Part shown: positions 50,436 to 58,399 of the stretch, one piece after another
Layout: each line of letters begins with the position of its first letter
Numbering within the stretch: the first letter of the stretch is position 1
DNA from: Corynebacterium jeikeium
GTDB lineage: Bacteria > Actinomycetota > Actinomycetes > Mycobacteriales > Mycobacteriaceae
NCBI GenBank assembly: GCA_003955985.1
Contig: CP033784.1
Span: 2,356,001-2,420,000, forward strand
Direction: 5' to 3'
Length of the DNA: 64,000 nt
Translations under genes and position numbers: made by a program
Notes under the pieces: generated by a model
Databases searched by the model: none
What the model saw: the letters and a program-made list of their open reading frames with translations, nothing else
Told to the model about the DNA's origin: nothing

Positions 50436-52181
50436 ATGCATAGACCCGTTGCCTCCGGCCCCTTCCACACCCGGCAGAAACTCCGGCGGAAGCTCCGACA
50501 GCGAGAGAAGTCCCGTGCCACAAAACTGCACGCAACAACGCTCAGCGGAAAAGGAAAGTTCACGCTGCATGTCCGCCAGATCCTGGCGGCTTTGCTGGTA
50601 ATCGCCTTGCCAGGAAGCGCGCTCGCTGCCTGCAGCACTGACCAGCAACAGGTCGGCGCGGGGTTCATTGTGGTCCAGAACTCCGAACCACAGTCGCCGC
50701 TGTACACCACTGACACCAATGAAACCGGTGGTGGCGATATCCTCCGCATGCTCTACTCAGGTCTGGTGCGCTACGACACCGACGGCTCGATGATCCTGGA
50801 CCATGCGGCAGAAATTAAGCCCAACGAGGACTCGACCCATTTCGACATCACGCTAAAACCGGGCTGGACCTTCCACAACGGCGAACCAGTCACCGCGCAG
50901 AGCTACATCGATGCCTGGAATTACGCTGCCTACGGCCCGAACCTGCAGAAGCAGCAGTCCTTCTTCGCCAACGTGCAGGGTTTTGATGCTGTTTCGGGAG
51001 AAAAGGCCACGGAGAAAACACTCTCCGGCCTGAAAAAGGTCGATGACCTGAGGTTCACCGTGGATCTGACCAACCCAGATTCTTCCTTCCCGCTCAGCCT
51101 CGGCTATGTCGCGTTTATGCCGCTGCCGAAGGCCGCGTTCGAAGACAAGAAGGCTTTCGGTGAACACCCAATCGGCAATGGACCGTACAAGATGGCCGAA
51201 GGCCGCGCTTGGCTGCACAACAACCAGCTAACTGTGGTTCGCAATGATGACTTCGCCGGTGAGCACAAGGCCCGTAACAACGGCCTGGTATACCGCTTCT
51301 ACTCGGACGTGGACACCGCATATGCAGACCTCCAGGCCGGCCGCCTGGACACGCTGCCACGCACAATTCCACCAACGGCTCTCGCCAGCTTCCAAACCGA
51401 CTTCCCCGACTCCAGCGCAAATGTCCCGACCTCGTCTTCGCAGTACTTCGCAATTCCGCGAAATCTGCCAGGTTTTTCGGGTGAAGAGGGCAAGCTTCGT
51501 CGTCAAGCGATTTCTATGGCGATTGACCGGAAACTAATCACTGAGAAGATTTTCTTCGACACCCGCACCCCGGCGCGCGAGTTCAGCTCGTTGACGCTCG
51601 GTGACCTTGACCCGAACGTACCTGGCCAAGAGGTGCTGGAATACAACCCGAAGAAGGCCCGCCAACTGTGGGCCGAAGCCAACAAAATTGCGCCGTTTAC
51701 CGGCTCGTTCGACATCGCCTACAACGCCGACGGCGGACACCAGCAGTGGGTCGAAGCGGTGACCAACATGATTGGCGAGACCCTCGGCATCGATTCCCAC
51801 GGCAAGGCCTACCCGACCTTCAAGCAGCTGCGCGATGAAATCTCCAACGAGACCATCACCAGCGGCTACCGCACTGGCTGGGCAGCTGACTACCCATCTG
51901 TGGCCAACTACATGATCCCGCAGTTCGTCACCGGTGGTTCCTCGAATGACAACCACTACTCCAATCCGGAGTTCGACAAGCTGATTCAGGAGGCGGCCTC
52001 GGCAAAGAGCGCAGAAGATGCCAAGCCGATTTATGTCAAGGCTCAGTCTGTGCTGATGGAGGACCTACCAGCGATTCCGCTGTGGTACCCCAATGCTTCG
52101 GTGGCGTGGAACCCGAAGCTGCGCAATGCCGTAGTGATGTGGGACGGCATCTTGGACTACCCAATGATTGAGAAGGACTAG
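50436..52181 (+). CDS. Oligopeptide ABC transporter substrate-binding lipoprotein (family 5)
   Basis: The 581-residue solute-binding protein has a positively charged N-terminus of 45 residues, then a lipoprotein signal ending in LPGSALAACS (lipobox Leu-Ala-Ala-Cys). The mature SBP_bac_5 domain shows SEPQSPLYTTDTNETGGGDILRMLYSGLVRYD, TFHNGEPVTAQSYIDAWNY, HPIGNGPYKM, and YRTGWAADYPSVANYMIPQFVTGGSSNDNHYSN near the C-terminus. It delivers peptides to the downstream permease. First gene of a four-gene operon (4-bp gap to the permease). The unusually long basic N-terminal extension makes a later start possible (e.g. around codon 33-45). Confidence 0.92.
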   Translation: MHRPVASGPFHTRQKLRRKLRQREKSRATKLHATTLSGKGKFTLHVRQILAALLVIALPGSALAACSTDQQQVGAGFIVVQNSEPQSPLYTTDTNETGGGDILRMLYSGLVRYDTDGSMILDHAAEIKPNEDSTHFDITLKPGWTFHNGEPVTAQSYIDAWNYAAYGPNLQKQQSFFANVQGFDAVSGEKATEKTLSGLKKVDDLRFTVDLTNPDSSFPLSLGYVAFMPLPKAAFEDKKAFGEHPIGNGPYKMAEGRAWLHNNQLTVVRNDDFAGEHKARNNGLVYRFYSDVDTAYADLQAGRLDTLPRTIPPTALASFQTDFPDSSANVPTSSSQYFAIPRNLPGFSGEEGKLRRQAISMAIDRKLITEKIFFDTRTPAREFSSLTLGDLDPNVPGQEVLEYNPKKARQLWAEANKIAPFTGSFDIAYNADGGHQQWVEAVTNMIGETLGIDSHGKAYPTFKQLRDEISNETITSGYRTGWAADYPSVANYMIPQFVTGGSSNDNHYSNPEFDKLIQEAASAKSAEDAKPIYVKAQSVLMEDLPAIPLWYPNASVAWNPKLRNAVVMWDGILDYPMIEKD

Positions 52182-52185
52182 CACC

Positions 52186-53112
52186 ATGGGTTGGTATATC
52201 GGAAAGAGACTCCTGCAGATGGTGCCGGTTTTCTTCGGTGCCACACTGCTGATTTATGCAATGGTCTTCGCCATGCCAGGCGACCCCATCGCCGCACTAG
52301 CTGGCGATAAGCAGCTGCCACCGGAGCAGGTCGCAGCACTGCGCGCCCACTACCACCTGGATGAGCCTTTCCTCGTCCAGTACTGGGAGTATCTCAAGGG
52401 CCTGTTCACCCTGGATATGGGCGAGACCTTCTCCGGTCGCTCGGTCGGCGAGGAAATCGCGCTGGCCTTCCCTATTACAATTCGCCTGGCTCTGATGGCC
52501 GTTGCCATTGAGGCCATTTTCGGTATCGGCCTCGGCGTTATTGCCGGTATGCGCAAGGGCGGCTTCTTCGACTCCACCGTTCTGGTGATGTCCCTGCTGG
52601 TTATCGCAACTCCGACCTTCGTGCTCGGCTTCGTGGCCCGCTACCTCTTCGGTGTGCGCTGGGAGATTGTCTCCCCCACCGTTGGTAGCGATGCCTCCTT
52701 TACCTCCCTGCTGCTGCCGGCATTCGTGCTGGGTCTCGTCTCGGTTGCTTATGTTCTGCGACTGACGCGCTCCGAGGTCTCGTCGGCACGCCATGCCGAC
52801 TTCGTGCGCACTGCCCGCGCCAAGGGCTTGCCAACCTCTGAAGTCACCCGCCGCCACATCTTGCGCAACTCGCTAATTCCCGTTGTGACCTTCATCGGCG
52901 CTGATCTCGCGGCTCTGATGGGCGGCGCAATTGTCACCGAGGGCATCTTCAACGTGCCAGGTATCGGTGGCCTGATCTTCCACGCCGTCCAGATTGGTGA
53001 AGCTCCCACCGTGGTCAGCATCGTGACCATCCTGGTGGTTATTTACATGTTCGCCAACTTGCTCATCGACTTGCTCTACGCAGTCCTGGATCCGAGGATT
53101 CGTTATGCCTAA
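52186..53112 (+). CDS. Oligopeptide ABC transporter permease, OppB type
   Basis: The 308-residue inner-membrane permease starts MGWYIGKRLLQMVPVFFGATLLIYAMVFAMPGDPIAAL, the standard OppB N-terminus. It carries six helices and the EAA loop RTARAKGLPTSEVTRRHILRNSLIPVVTFIG that docks onto the ATPase. The ATG at 52186 follows GAGAAGGA. Its end overlaps the next permease gene by 8 bp. It works with the neighbouring OppC-type permease as a heterodimer. Confidence 0.93.
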   Translation: MGWYIGKRLLQMVPVFFGATLLIYAMVFAMPGDPIAALAGDKQLPPEQVAALRAHYHLDEPFLVQYWEYLKGLFTLDMGETFSGRSVGEEIALAFPITIRLALMAVAIEAIFGIGLGVIAGMRKGGFFDSTVLVMSLLVIATPTFVLGFVARYLFGVRWEIVSPTVGSDASFTSLLLPAFVLGLVSVAYVLRLTRSEVSSARHADFVRTARAKGLPTSEVTRRHILRNSLIPVVTFIGADLAALMGGAIVTEGIFNVPGIGGLIFHAVQIGEAPTVVSIVTILVVIYMFANLLIDLLYAVLDPRIRYA

Positions 53113-54103
53113 GCCAGATTCGACGCAGTTAGATTCGACTCAGCCAGAAAAGCAGGCCAACGCCGTGCATACCGGCACCGCGCAGGCCAACACCGCGCAG
53201 GCCCCCGCCGCACAGGCGACGAACCCCGACCACAAGCAGTTGCCGGATACCCCGCCACTGGGGCTCTGGGGTTCGGCCTGGCAGAACCTGCGTTACCGCC
53301 CACTGTTCTGGGTTTCCGCATTCATTATTTTGCTCTCCATCGCAGTGGCCGCATTCCCGTCGCTGTTCACCTCTGTGGACCCGACGGCGGCAAACCTGCG
53401 TGACTCGCTGGCCCCAGCCCGCGACGGCCACCCGATGGGCTTCACTCAGCAGGGCTACGACGTCTACGCCCGTGTCATCTACGGTGCCCGCGCCTCGGTC
53501 ATCGTCGGCATCGGCGTCACCCTGGCCGTGACCGTGGTGGGCATCATCCTCGGTGCCATCGCTGGCTATCTCGGCGGTTGGGTCGACGCGGTGCTCTCCC
53601 GCATCACGGACATGTTCTTTGCCATCCCCCTGATTCTCGCCGGCATCGTGCTGATGCAGCTGTTTACCGAACGCACCATCTGGTCCGTGGTCTTCGTGCT
53701 CGCTGCTTTCGGCTGGCCGCAGATGGCGCGCGTGGTGCGTTCCTCGGTGATCTCGGTGAAGAACGAGGAATACGTCACCGCCTCCAAGGCGCTCGGTCTG
53801 TCCAGCACCGGCATTCTCTTCCGCCATGTGCTGCCGAACTGCCTCGCCCCTGTCATCGTCATGGCCACGACCTCACTGGGTATTTACATCGTCGCCGAGG
53901 CCACGCTGTCCTACCTGGGCATTGGCCTGCCGACGACCACCGTTTCCTGGGGCAACGACATCTCTGTCGCACAGCAGGTGCTCCGCCAGGCCCCGTCCAA
54001 CCTGTTCTGGCCAGCACTCGCCCTGGCGATTACCGTTCTCGGCTTCATCCTCATGGGTGACGCTTTGAAGGATTCTCTCGACCCGAAGGAGCGTCGTCGA
54101 TGA
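53105..54103 (+). CDS. Oligopeptide ABC transporter permease, OppC type
   Basis: The 332-residue permease has an N-terminal Thr/Gln/Ala-rich cytoplasmic stretch of about 45 residues and then the OppC_N domain (GSAWQNLRYRPLFWVSAFIILLSIAVAAFPSLF, GTDxxGRD-equivalent GFTQQGYDVYARVIYGARASVIVGIGV). The EAA loop TASKALGLSSTGILFRHVLPNCLAPVIVMAT is present. It overlaps both neighbours (8 bp upstream, ATGA downstream), so the operon is tightly coupled. Confidence 0.93.
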   Translation: MPKPDSTQLDSTQPEKQANAVHTGTAQANTAQAPAAQATNPDHKQLPDTPPLGLWGSAWQNLRYRPLFWVSAFIILLSIAVAAFPSLFTSVDPTAANLRDSLAPARDGHPMGFTQQGYDVYARVIYGARASVIVGIGVTLAVTVVGIILGAIAGYLGGWVDAVLSRITDMFFAIPLILAGIVLMQLFTERTIWSVVFVLAAFGWPQMARVVRSSVISVKNEEYVTASKALGLSSTGILFRHVLPNCLAPVIVMATTSLGIYIVAEATLSYLGIGLPTTTVSWGNDISVAQQVLRQAPSNLFWPALALAITVLGFILMGDALKDSLDPKERRR

Positions 54104-55782
54104 GCACCGACACCAATACTTCCGCAGCGCCCATTCTCACCTTGAAGGATGTCTGCATTGGCTTTCCGACGACCACAGCGTCCGGCCGCCGCAGTAAATC
54201 GTTGACCGATGTGGTGCATGACGTCGACCTGGAGGTTTTCCCCGGCGAGACGGTTGCCATTGTCGGCGAGTCCGGCTCTGGTAAGTCCACCACTGTCCAC
54301 GCCGCACTGGGGCTGTTGCCCGGTGATGGTGAAGTCACCGGTGGCACCATCACCTTCGATGGCCGTGACATCACGCACCTGACCGACCGCGAATTCGTCG
54401 GCATCCGAGGAAGCGGCATCGGCTTGGTGCCGCAGGATCCGATGACCAACCTGAACCCGGTGTGGACCGTCGGCGCCCAAATCAAGGAAGCCCTGCGCGC
54501 AAATAACATTGCCACCGGCTCTGAGGCTCACAAAAAGGCTATTGAGCTGCTGGAACAGGCCGGTCTTCCGGACGCCAAAAAGCGCATTGACCAGTACCCG
54601 CACGAATACTCCGGTGGTATGCGCCAGCGCGCACTCATCGCGATGGGTCTGGCCGCCCACCCGAAGCTGCTGATCGCCGATGAGCCCACTTCCGCTCTCG
54701 ACGTGACCGTGGCGAAGAAGATCCTCGACCACCTCGACAAGCTCACTAGCGAACTCGGCACCTCCGTGGTTCTGATTACCCATGACCTCGGTTTAGCTGC
54801 CGAACGCGCCGACCGACTCGTCGTTATGCAAGCAGGACATGTCGTTGAGACTGGTCCTGCGTTGGAAGTCCTCACGCACCCGCAGCACCCGTACACCAAG
54901 CAGCTGATCGCGGCCGCGCCGTCGCTGGCTGCCCGGCGCGGTGACCGCGTGGTGGCGGCACCGACGACTGCGGATCACGAGCAGAAGGAAATTCTGGTCG
55001 CGAAGAATCTGGTGCGCGACTTCGCCATCCCCGGCGACCGTCCGTGGCGCAAGGATTCCTTTCGCGCCGTCGATGACATCAGCTTTACGCTGCGTCGCGG
55101 TCGCACCATCGGTATCGTGGGCGAATCCGGTTCGGGTAAGTCCACTGTCGCCAACATGGCGCTGGGGCTGCTCGATCCGACCGAAGGCGAAGTGCTTTTC
55201 GACGGCAAACGCGTCCAGGGCCGGAATCGTAAAGAGGAGCTGGAGCTGCGGCGTCGCATTCAGCCGATTTTCCAGAACCCGTATGCGACGCTGGACCCGA
55301 TGCGCACGGTGCATTCCTCCATCGAGGAGCCGCTGCGGATTCACAAGATTGGCACCAAGAAGGAGCGTGAGCAGCGCGTATTCGAGCTTCTCGACCGCGT
55401 CGCACTTCCCGCGGAGATGGGGCGCCGCTTCCCCGGTGAGCTGTCGGGTGGTCAGCGTCAGCGTGTGGCGATTGCGCGTGCGCTGGCCCTGAACCCTGAG
55501 GTTGTGGTCTGTGACGAGGCAGTATCGGCCCTCGACGTGGTGGTGCAGGCTCAGGTGCTCGAACTACTCGCTGAGCTGCAGGAAGAGATGGATTTGGCCT
55601 ACCTCTTTATTACGCACGACCTCGCTGTGGTGCGGCAGGTGGCTGATGAGGTCATCGTGATGGAGCACGGCAAGATGGTTGAACACCGTCCGACCGACGA
55701 TCTCTTCGACCACCCGGAGAAGGAATACACCCAGCGGCTGCTGGACGCCATCCCAGGTGCGTCGTTGGATTTGGATCTGTAG
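54100..55782 (+). CDS. Oligopeptide ABC transporter ATP-binding protein with two fused ATPase domains (OppD-OppF)
   Basis: The 560-residue protein joins two complete ABC ATPases. Domain 1: Walker A VGESGSGKSTTVHAALGLLPG, signature SGGMRQRALIAMGLA, Walker B LLIADEPTSALDV and ALTHPQHPYTKQL-type OppD end. Domain 2: VGESGSGKSTVANMALGLLDP, QNPYATLDPMRTV, signature LSGGQRQRVAIARALA and Walker B VVVCDEAVSALDV (Ala instead of Pro). Both sites look able to hydrolyse ATP. It energises peptide uptake through the two upstream permeases. It is the last gene of the operon and is followed by palindrome copy 2. Confidence 0.95.
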   Translation: MSTDTNTSAAPILTLKDVCIGFPTTTASGRRSKSLTDVVHDVDLEVFPGETVAIVGESGSGKSTTVHAALGLLPGDGEVTGGTITFDGRDITHLTDREFVGIRGSGIGLVPQDPMTNLNPVWTVGAQIKEALRANNIATGSEAHKKAIELLEQAGLPDAKKRIDQYPHEYSGGMRQRALIAMGLAAHPKLLIADEPTSALDVTVAKKILDHLDKLTSELGTSVVLITHDLGLAAERADRLVVMQAGHVVETGPALEVLTHPQHPYTKQLIAAAPSLAARRGDRVVAAPTTADHEQKEILVAKNLVRDFAIPGDRPWRKDSFRAVDDISFTLRRGRTIGIVGESGSGKSTVANMALGLLDPTEGEVLFDGKRVQGRNRKEELELRRRIQPIFQNPYATLDPMRTVHSSIEEPLRIHKIGTKKEREQRVFELLDRVALPAEMGRRFPGELSGGQRQRVAIARALALNPEVVVCDEAVSALDVVVQAQVLELLAELQEEMDLAYLFITHDLAVVRQVADEVIVMEHGKMVEHRPTDDLFDHPEKEYTQRLLDAIPGASLDLDL

Positions 55783-55835
55783 CTGGGCAGTGGCCTGTTT
55801 CCCCAGGGCACTTCGCTCCGCCCCCCCTCTGGGCC

Positions 55836-55905
55836 ACTTCACGACACAGGCGTCACCTCGTACCAGCTGTGGAGGCGGCATGAGGTGACATAGGTGTCGT
55901 GAAGT
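55836..55905. repeat. 70-bp palindromic repeat element, copy 2
   Basis: ACTTCACGACAC...TGTCGTGAAGT has the same length and orientation as copy 1, with six differences; here the outer stem extends further (GCCACTTCACGACAC / GTGTCGTGAAGTGGC). It lies 54 bp after the ATPase stop, so the peptide-transporter operon is flanked by direct copies. Confidence 0.8.
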
Positions 55906-55983
55906 GGCTGGGCGATTTTGAGTCGGAGCGGATTGAGCGGGAGAAGAGAGAAAGCTATCCGGAAAGACCGTCCAGACAGCCTG

Positions 55984-56655
55984 CTAGTCCTCCGGAGCAA
56001 GCTCGCTTTCAGTAACCCACTTGTGGTTCTTCATGGTCATACCATCATCGTCAATGTCGACCATGTACACCGGCTCCTGGGTGGAGTAGTCAACAGTGCC
56101 CTTGGCCCCCTTCATGCCCGCCATATGCTCGGCGTTGATGGTGATCTCGGAGCCGTCGGCAAGCGGTGCTTCGCCTGGGTTCTCCAGCTCCTCATGAACG
56201 ACCCAGCGGTGGTCCTTCACCGGCTCACTGCCATCGGTCGGGGTGTAGGAAACGGAGTAGGTAGTGGTGTTGAAAACACCAACAACCTTGCCTTCTGCAC
56301 CCTTCATGCCCGGCATGTGATCGGCGAGAACCTGCACTTCACTGCCGACCGGGAACTTCGCGTTGTCCGCCGCAATCATTCCCTCTGGAGCCGGACCACC
56401 ATCGGCCGGATGGTCATGGCCGGCCATCGCGTCATCACCATGGTCACCATGACCGCCATGCTCATCGGCATCGTCCATATCATCCATGTCGTCATGCCCC
56501 TCAGAGCTGGTGGCCGACACGGAAGAGCTGGTTTCGCTAACAGTGCTGCTTGCCTCAGTACTAGCCGAATCATCGGAGGAGCAACCGGCCAGCACAAGGA
56601 CGCTGGCGGCACCCGCGGCTACGAGAGCATCTAGTGGTCGAATATTCTTTGCCAT
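55984..56655 (-). CDS. YdhK-family lipoprotein (two DUF1541 domains)
   Basis: The 223-residue lipoprotein has lipobox LVLAGCSS, followed by a Ser/Thr linker and a His/Asp/Met-rich stretch (GHDDMDDMDD...HGGHGDHGDD...GHDH) suited to metal binding. Two tandem DUF1541 repeats follow: ADHMPGMKGAEGKVVGV...VKDHRWVVHEELE and AEHMAGMKGAKGTVDY...MKNHKWVTESELA. The family is linked to metal (often copper) stress by context in other bacteria; the exact role is unknown. It lies 76 bp downstream of the YeeE-TusA gene on the same strand and might be cotranscribed with it. Confidence 0.88.
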   Translation of the reverse strand: MAKNIRPLDALVAAGAASVLVLAGCSSDDSASTEASSTVSETSSSVSATSSEGHDDMDDMDDADEHGGHGDHGDDAMAGHDHPADGGPAPEGMIAADNAKFPVGSEVQVLADHMPGMKGAEGKVVGVFNTTTYSVSYTPTDGSEPVKDHRWVVHEELENPGEAPLADGSEITINAEHMAGMKGAKGTVDYSTQEPVYMVDIDDDGMTMKNHKWVTESELAPED

Positions 56656-56731
56656 GGTTGAGCTCCTTTGTTGTTGATGTCAATCAATCTATGCCCTCAC
56701 CCTAACAACGCTCCCCCAGCTTCACCAGGGC

Positions 56732-58216
56732 TTATCGCCCGCGGCGGACGGAAATCGTCCAGCCAGCTTCACCGGTCTGCTCAAAGTTGGTGACCTCGTG
56801 GCCATCCTTCGCAGCCCAGCGCGGAATCGCATCCGTGGCCTGGGTGCAGTCGAATGGGATCACCAGCTCCTCGCCGATCTCAATCTTGTTGATCGCGTCC
56901 TTGGCCTCGATCAGCGGGAATGGGCACACCGCGCCGACGGTGTCGAGCTCGTAACGCCCATCGCCCAGTGGCTTAAGCTTGCCGTCTTCTTGCTTTACGA
57001 CGCTCCGGTCGAGCAACGCCACCGGCGCGACCGCAAAGGCACCCGCCAGCGGGGAGGCCTCGGTGCCAGCGGCACCGGCACCTTCGCTACCCGGCAGGGA
57101 CACAGGAGAAGTAGCAGCCGAAGCGACCGGAGCAGTTGCCGATACCGCCGTGTCGTTGGTGGTGGAAGGGGTGCTCGGGACGTCGCTAAGCGAAGGCGCG
57201 GACGGCTTCAGCCAAAGCTTGGCGGCGATAGCGACACCTGCGGCGATGGACGCCAGCGCGAGCCAACCCTGGTAGCTGAACAGCGAAGTCTGGACCATGC
57301 CGTTGCCGACGGTGCAGCCGCCGGCCCACGCAGCGCCGACACCCATGAAGATGCCGCCGACGACGGAGCGAGCGCCCTGCGTAGCGTCCGGGACGCGGAG
57401 ACGGAATTCACCGGAGGCCTTGGCCGCGATGAAGGAACCGACGAGGATGCCGAGGACGAGGAGGACGCCCCAGTCGAAACGCTCGGTGTCACCAGTGACA
57501 ACGTAGTTAGCGAGGTTGGAGGACGGAGTGGTGATGCCGAGGCCATCGTTGCGGCCGGTAGCTGCGGACAGCGGCCATGCGATAACGCCAAGTACACCGA
57601 CGATGGCGGCGGTGGCGTACACGTGCCAGGGCTTCTCAGCCAGGATGTGCGCGAGACCGGACTTACGCGGTGCCAGAGTTACCGGGCGCGGGCCGGAGAA
57701 TTCTTCGCGCAGGAAGCGGACGGCGAAGTATGCCGTGACGGCGCTCAGCGCGATGACCAGTGGCCAAATGCTAATGCCGAGAGAGGCATGAATGCTGGTC
57801 AGGCCGACGGTGCGGTCCTTCAGGGAATTCTGCAGGCCGCCCAGGAAGCCAGTCTTCATAGCAGCAGCGGATAGGGCGTAAAAGACCAGTGCGATCCAAG
57901 AGCCGATCAGGCCCTCACCGGAGCGGTACCAGGTACCCGAGGCACAGCCACCGGCCAGGACGATACCCAGCCCGAAGATAACGCCACCGACGATAACGGC
58001 CACCGGTGCCAGTTCGTTGTATTCGGGAGTAATCACGCCGGCGCTGGTCAGTGCGGCCAGGCCGATGGCGTGGACGGAAATAACAATCAGCAAGGCGACG
58101 AAGCCGCGCCAGCTGCGCTGAGTGAAGATATCGCGCAGGAAACCGGTGACGCAGAAACGTCCTCGCTGCATAACAAAGCCGAGCACGGCGCCCAGCGCTA
58201 GTCCTGAGATGAGCAT
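56732..58216 (-). CDS. YeeE/YedE sulfur transporter fused to a TusA-like domain
   Basis: The 494-residue protein has an N-terminal YeeE membrane domain of about nine to ten helices, with the two conserved cysteine motifs AGGCASGTWYRSGEGLIGSW and WAGGCTVGNGMVQTSLF. These transport thiosulfate or a related sulfur compound in the family. A 75-residue Ala/Ser/Thr-rich linker leads to a complete C-terminal TusA/SirA domain: YELDTVGAVCPFPLIEAKDAI with the sulfur-carrying Cys in the CPxP motif. Transporter and carrier protein are normally separate chains, so imported sulfur may be handed over directly. The 5' leader contains a hairpin covering the ribosome-binding site. Confidence 0.9.
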   Translation of the reverse strand: MLISGLALGAVLGFVMQRGRFCVTGFLRDIFTQRSWRGFVALLIVISVHAIGLAALTSAGVITPEYNELAPVAVIVGGVIFGLGIVLAGGCASGTWYRSGEGLIGSWIALVFYALSAAAMKTGFLGGLQNSLKDRTVGLTSIHASLGISIWPLVIALSAVTAYFAVRFLREEFSGPRPVTLAPRKSGLAHILAEKPWHVYATAAIVGVLGVIAWPLSAATGRNDGLGITTPSSNLANYVVTGDTERFDWGVLLVLGILVGSFIAAKASGEFRLRVPDATQGARSVVGGIFMGVGAAWAGGCTVGNGMVQTSLFSYQGWLALASIAAGVAIAAKLWLKPSAPSLSDVPSTPSTTNDTAVSATAPVASAATSPVSLPGSEGAGAAGTEASPLAGAFAVAPVALLDRSVVKQEDGKLKPLGDGRYELDTVGAVCPFPLIEAKDAINKIEIGEELVIPFDCTQATDAIPRWAAKDGHEVTNFEQTGEAGWTISVRRGR

Positions 58217-58217
58217 G

Positions 58218-58278
58218 AAAGTAGTTCTCCTAAGTTTTGTGGACAGACCTGTCTATCTGGTGTTTAGGAAACTACTTT
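58218..58278 (-). promoter_or_regulatory. Leader hairpin masking the ribosome-binding site of the YeeE-TusA gene, with operator-like core
   Basis: In the minus-strand transcript AAAGTAGTTTCCTAAA can pair with TTAGGAGAACTACTTT, which contains the AGGAG just before the ATG at 58216; arms are about 15 bp with one bulged base. The loop holds GACAG-GT-CTGTC, a TetR-like operator motif. Either RNA-level or DNA-level control of the sulfur transporter is plausible. Confidence 0.55.
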
Positions 58279-58399
58279 ATACGCAGAGAAAAGTCCAAGT
58301 TTATTGCGTTTTTGCAGGATAACCGCACCCCCACTAGACAGACCGAACCGTATATAACACTGTCGTCCAGGAAGGATTCACCACTCCGAGTTCCACTTT

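Noticed and set aside
55918-56634. Plus-strand frame of 238 codons over the YdhK gene
   Set aside because: It is the antisense shadow of a clear lipoprotein gene with a lipobox and two DUF1541 repeats.
56798-57874. Plus-strand frame of 358 codons over the YeeE-TusA gene
   Set aside because: Antisense shadow; the minus strand carries conserved Cys motifs and the CPxP motif.
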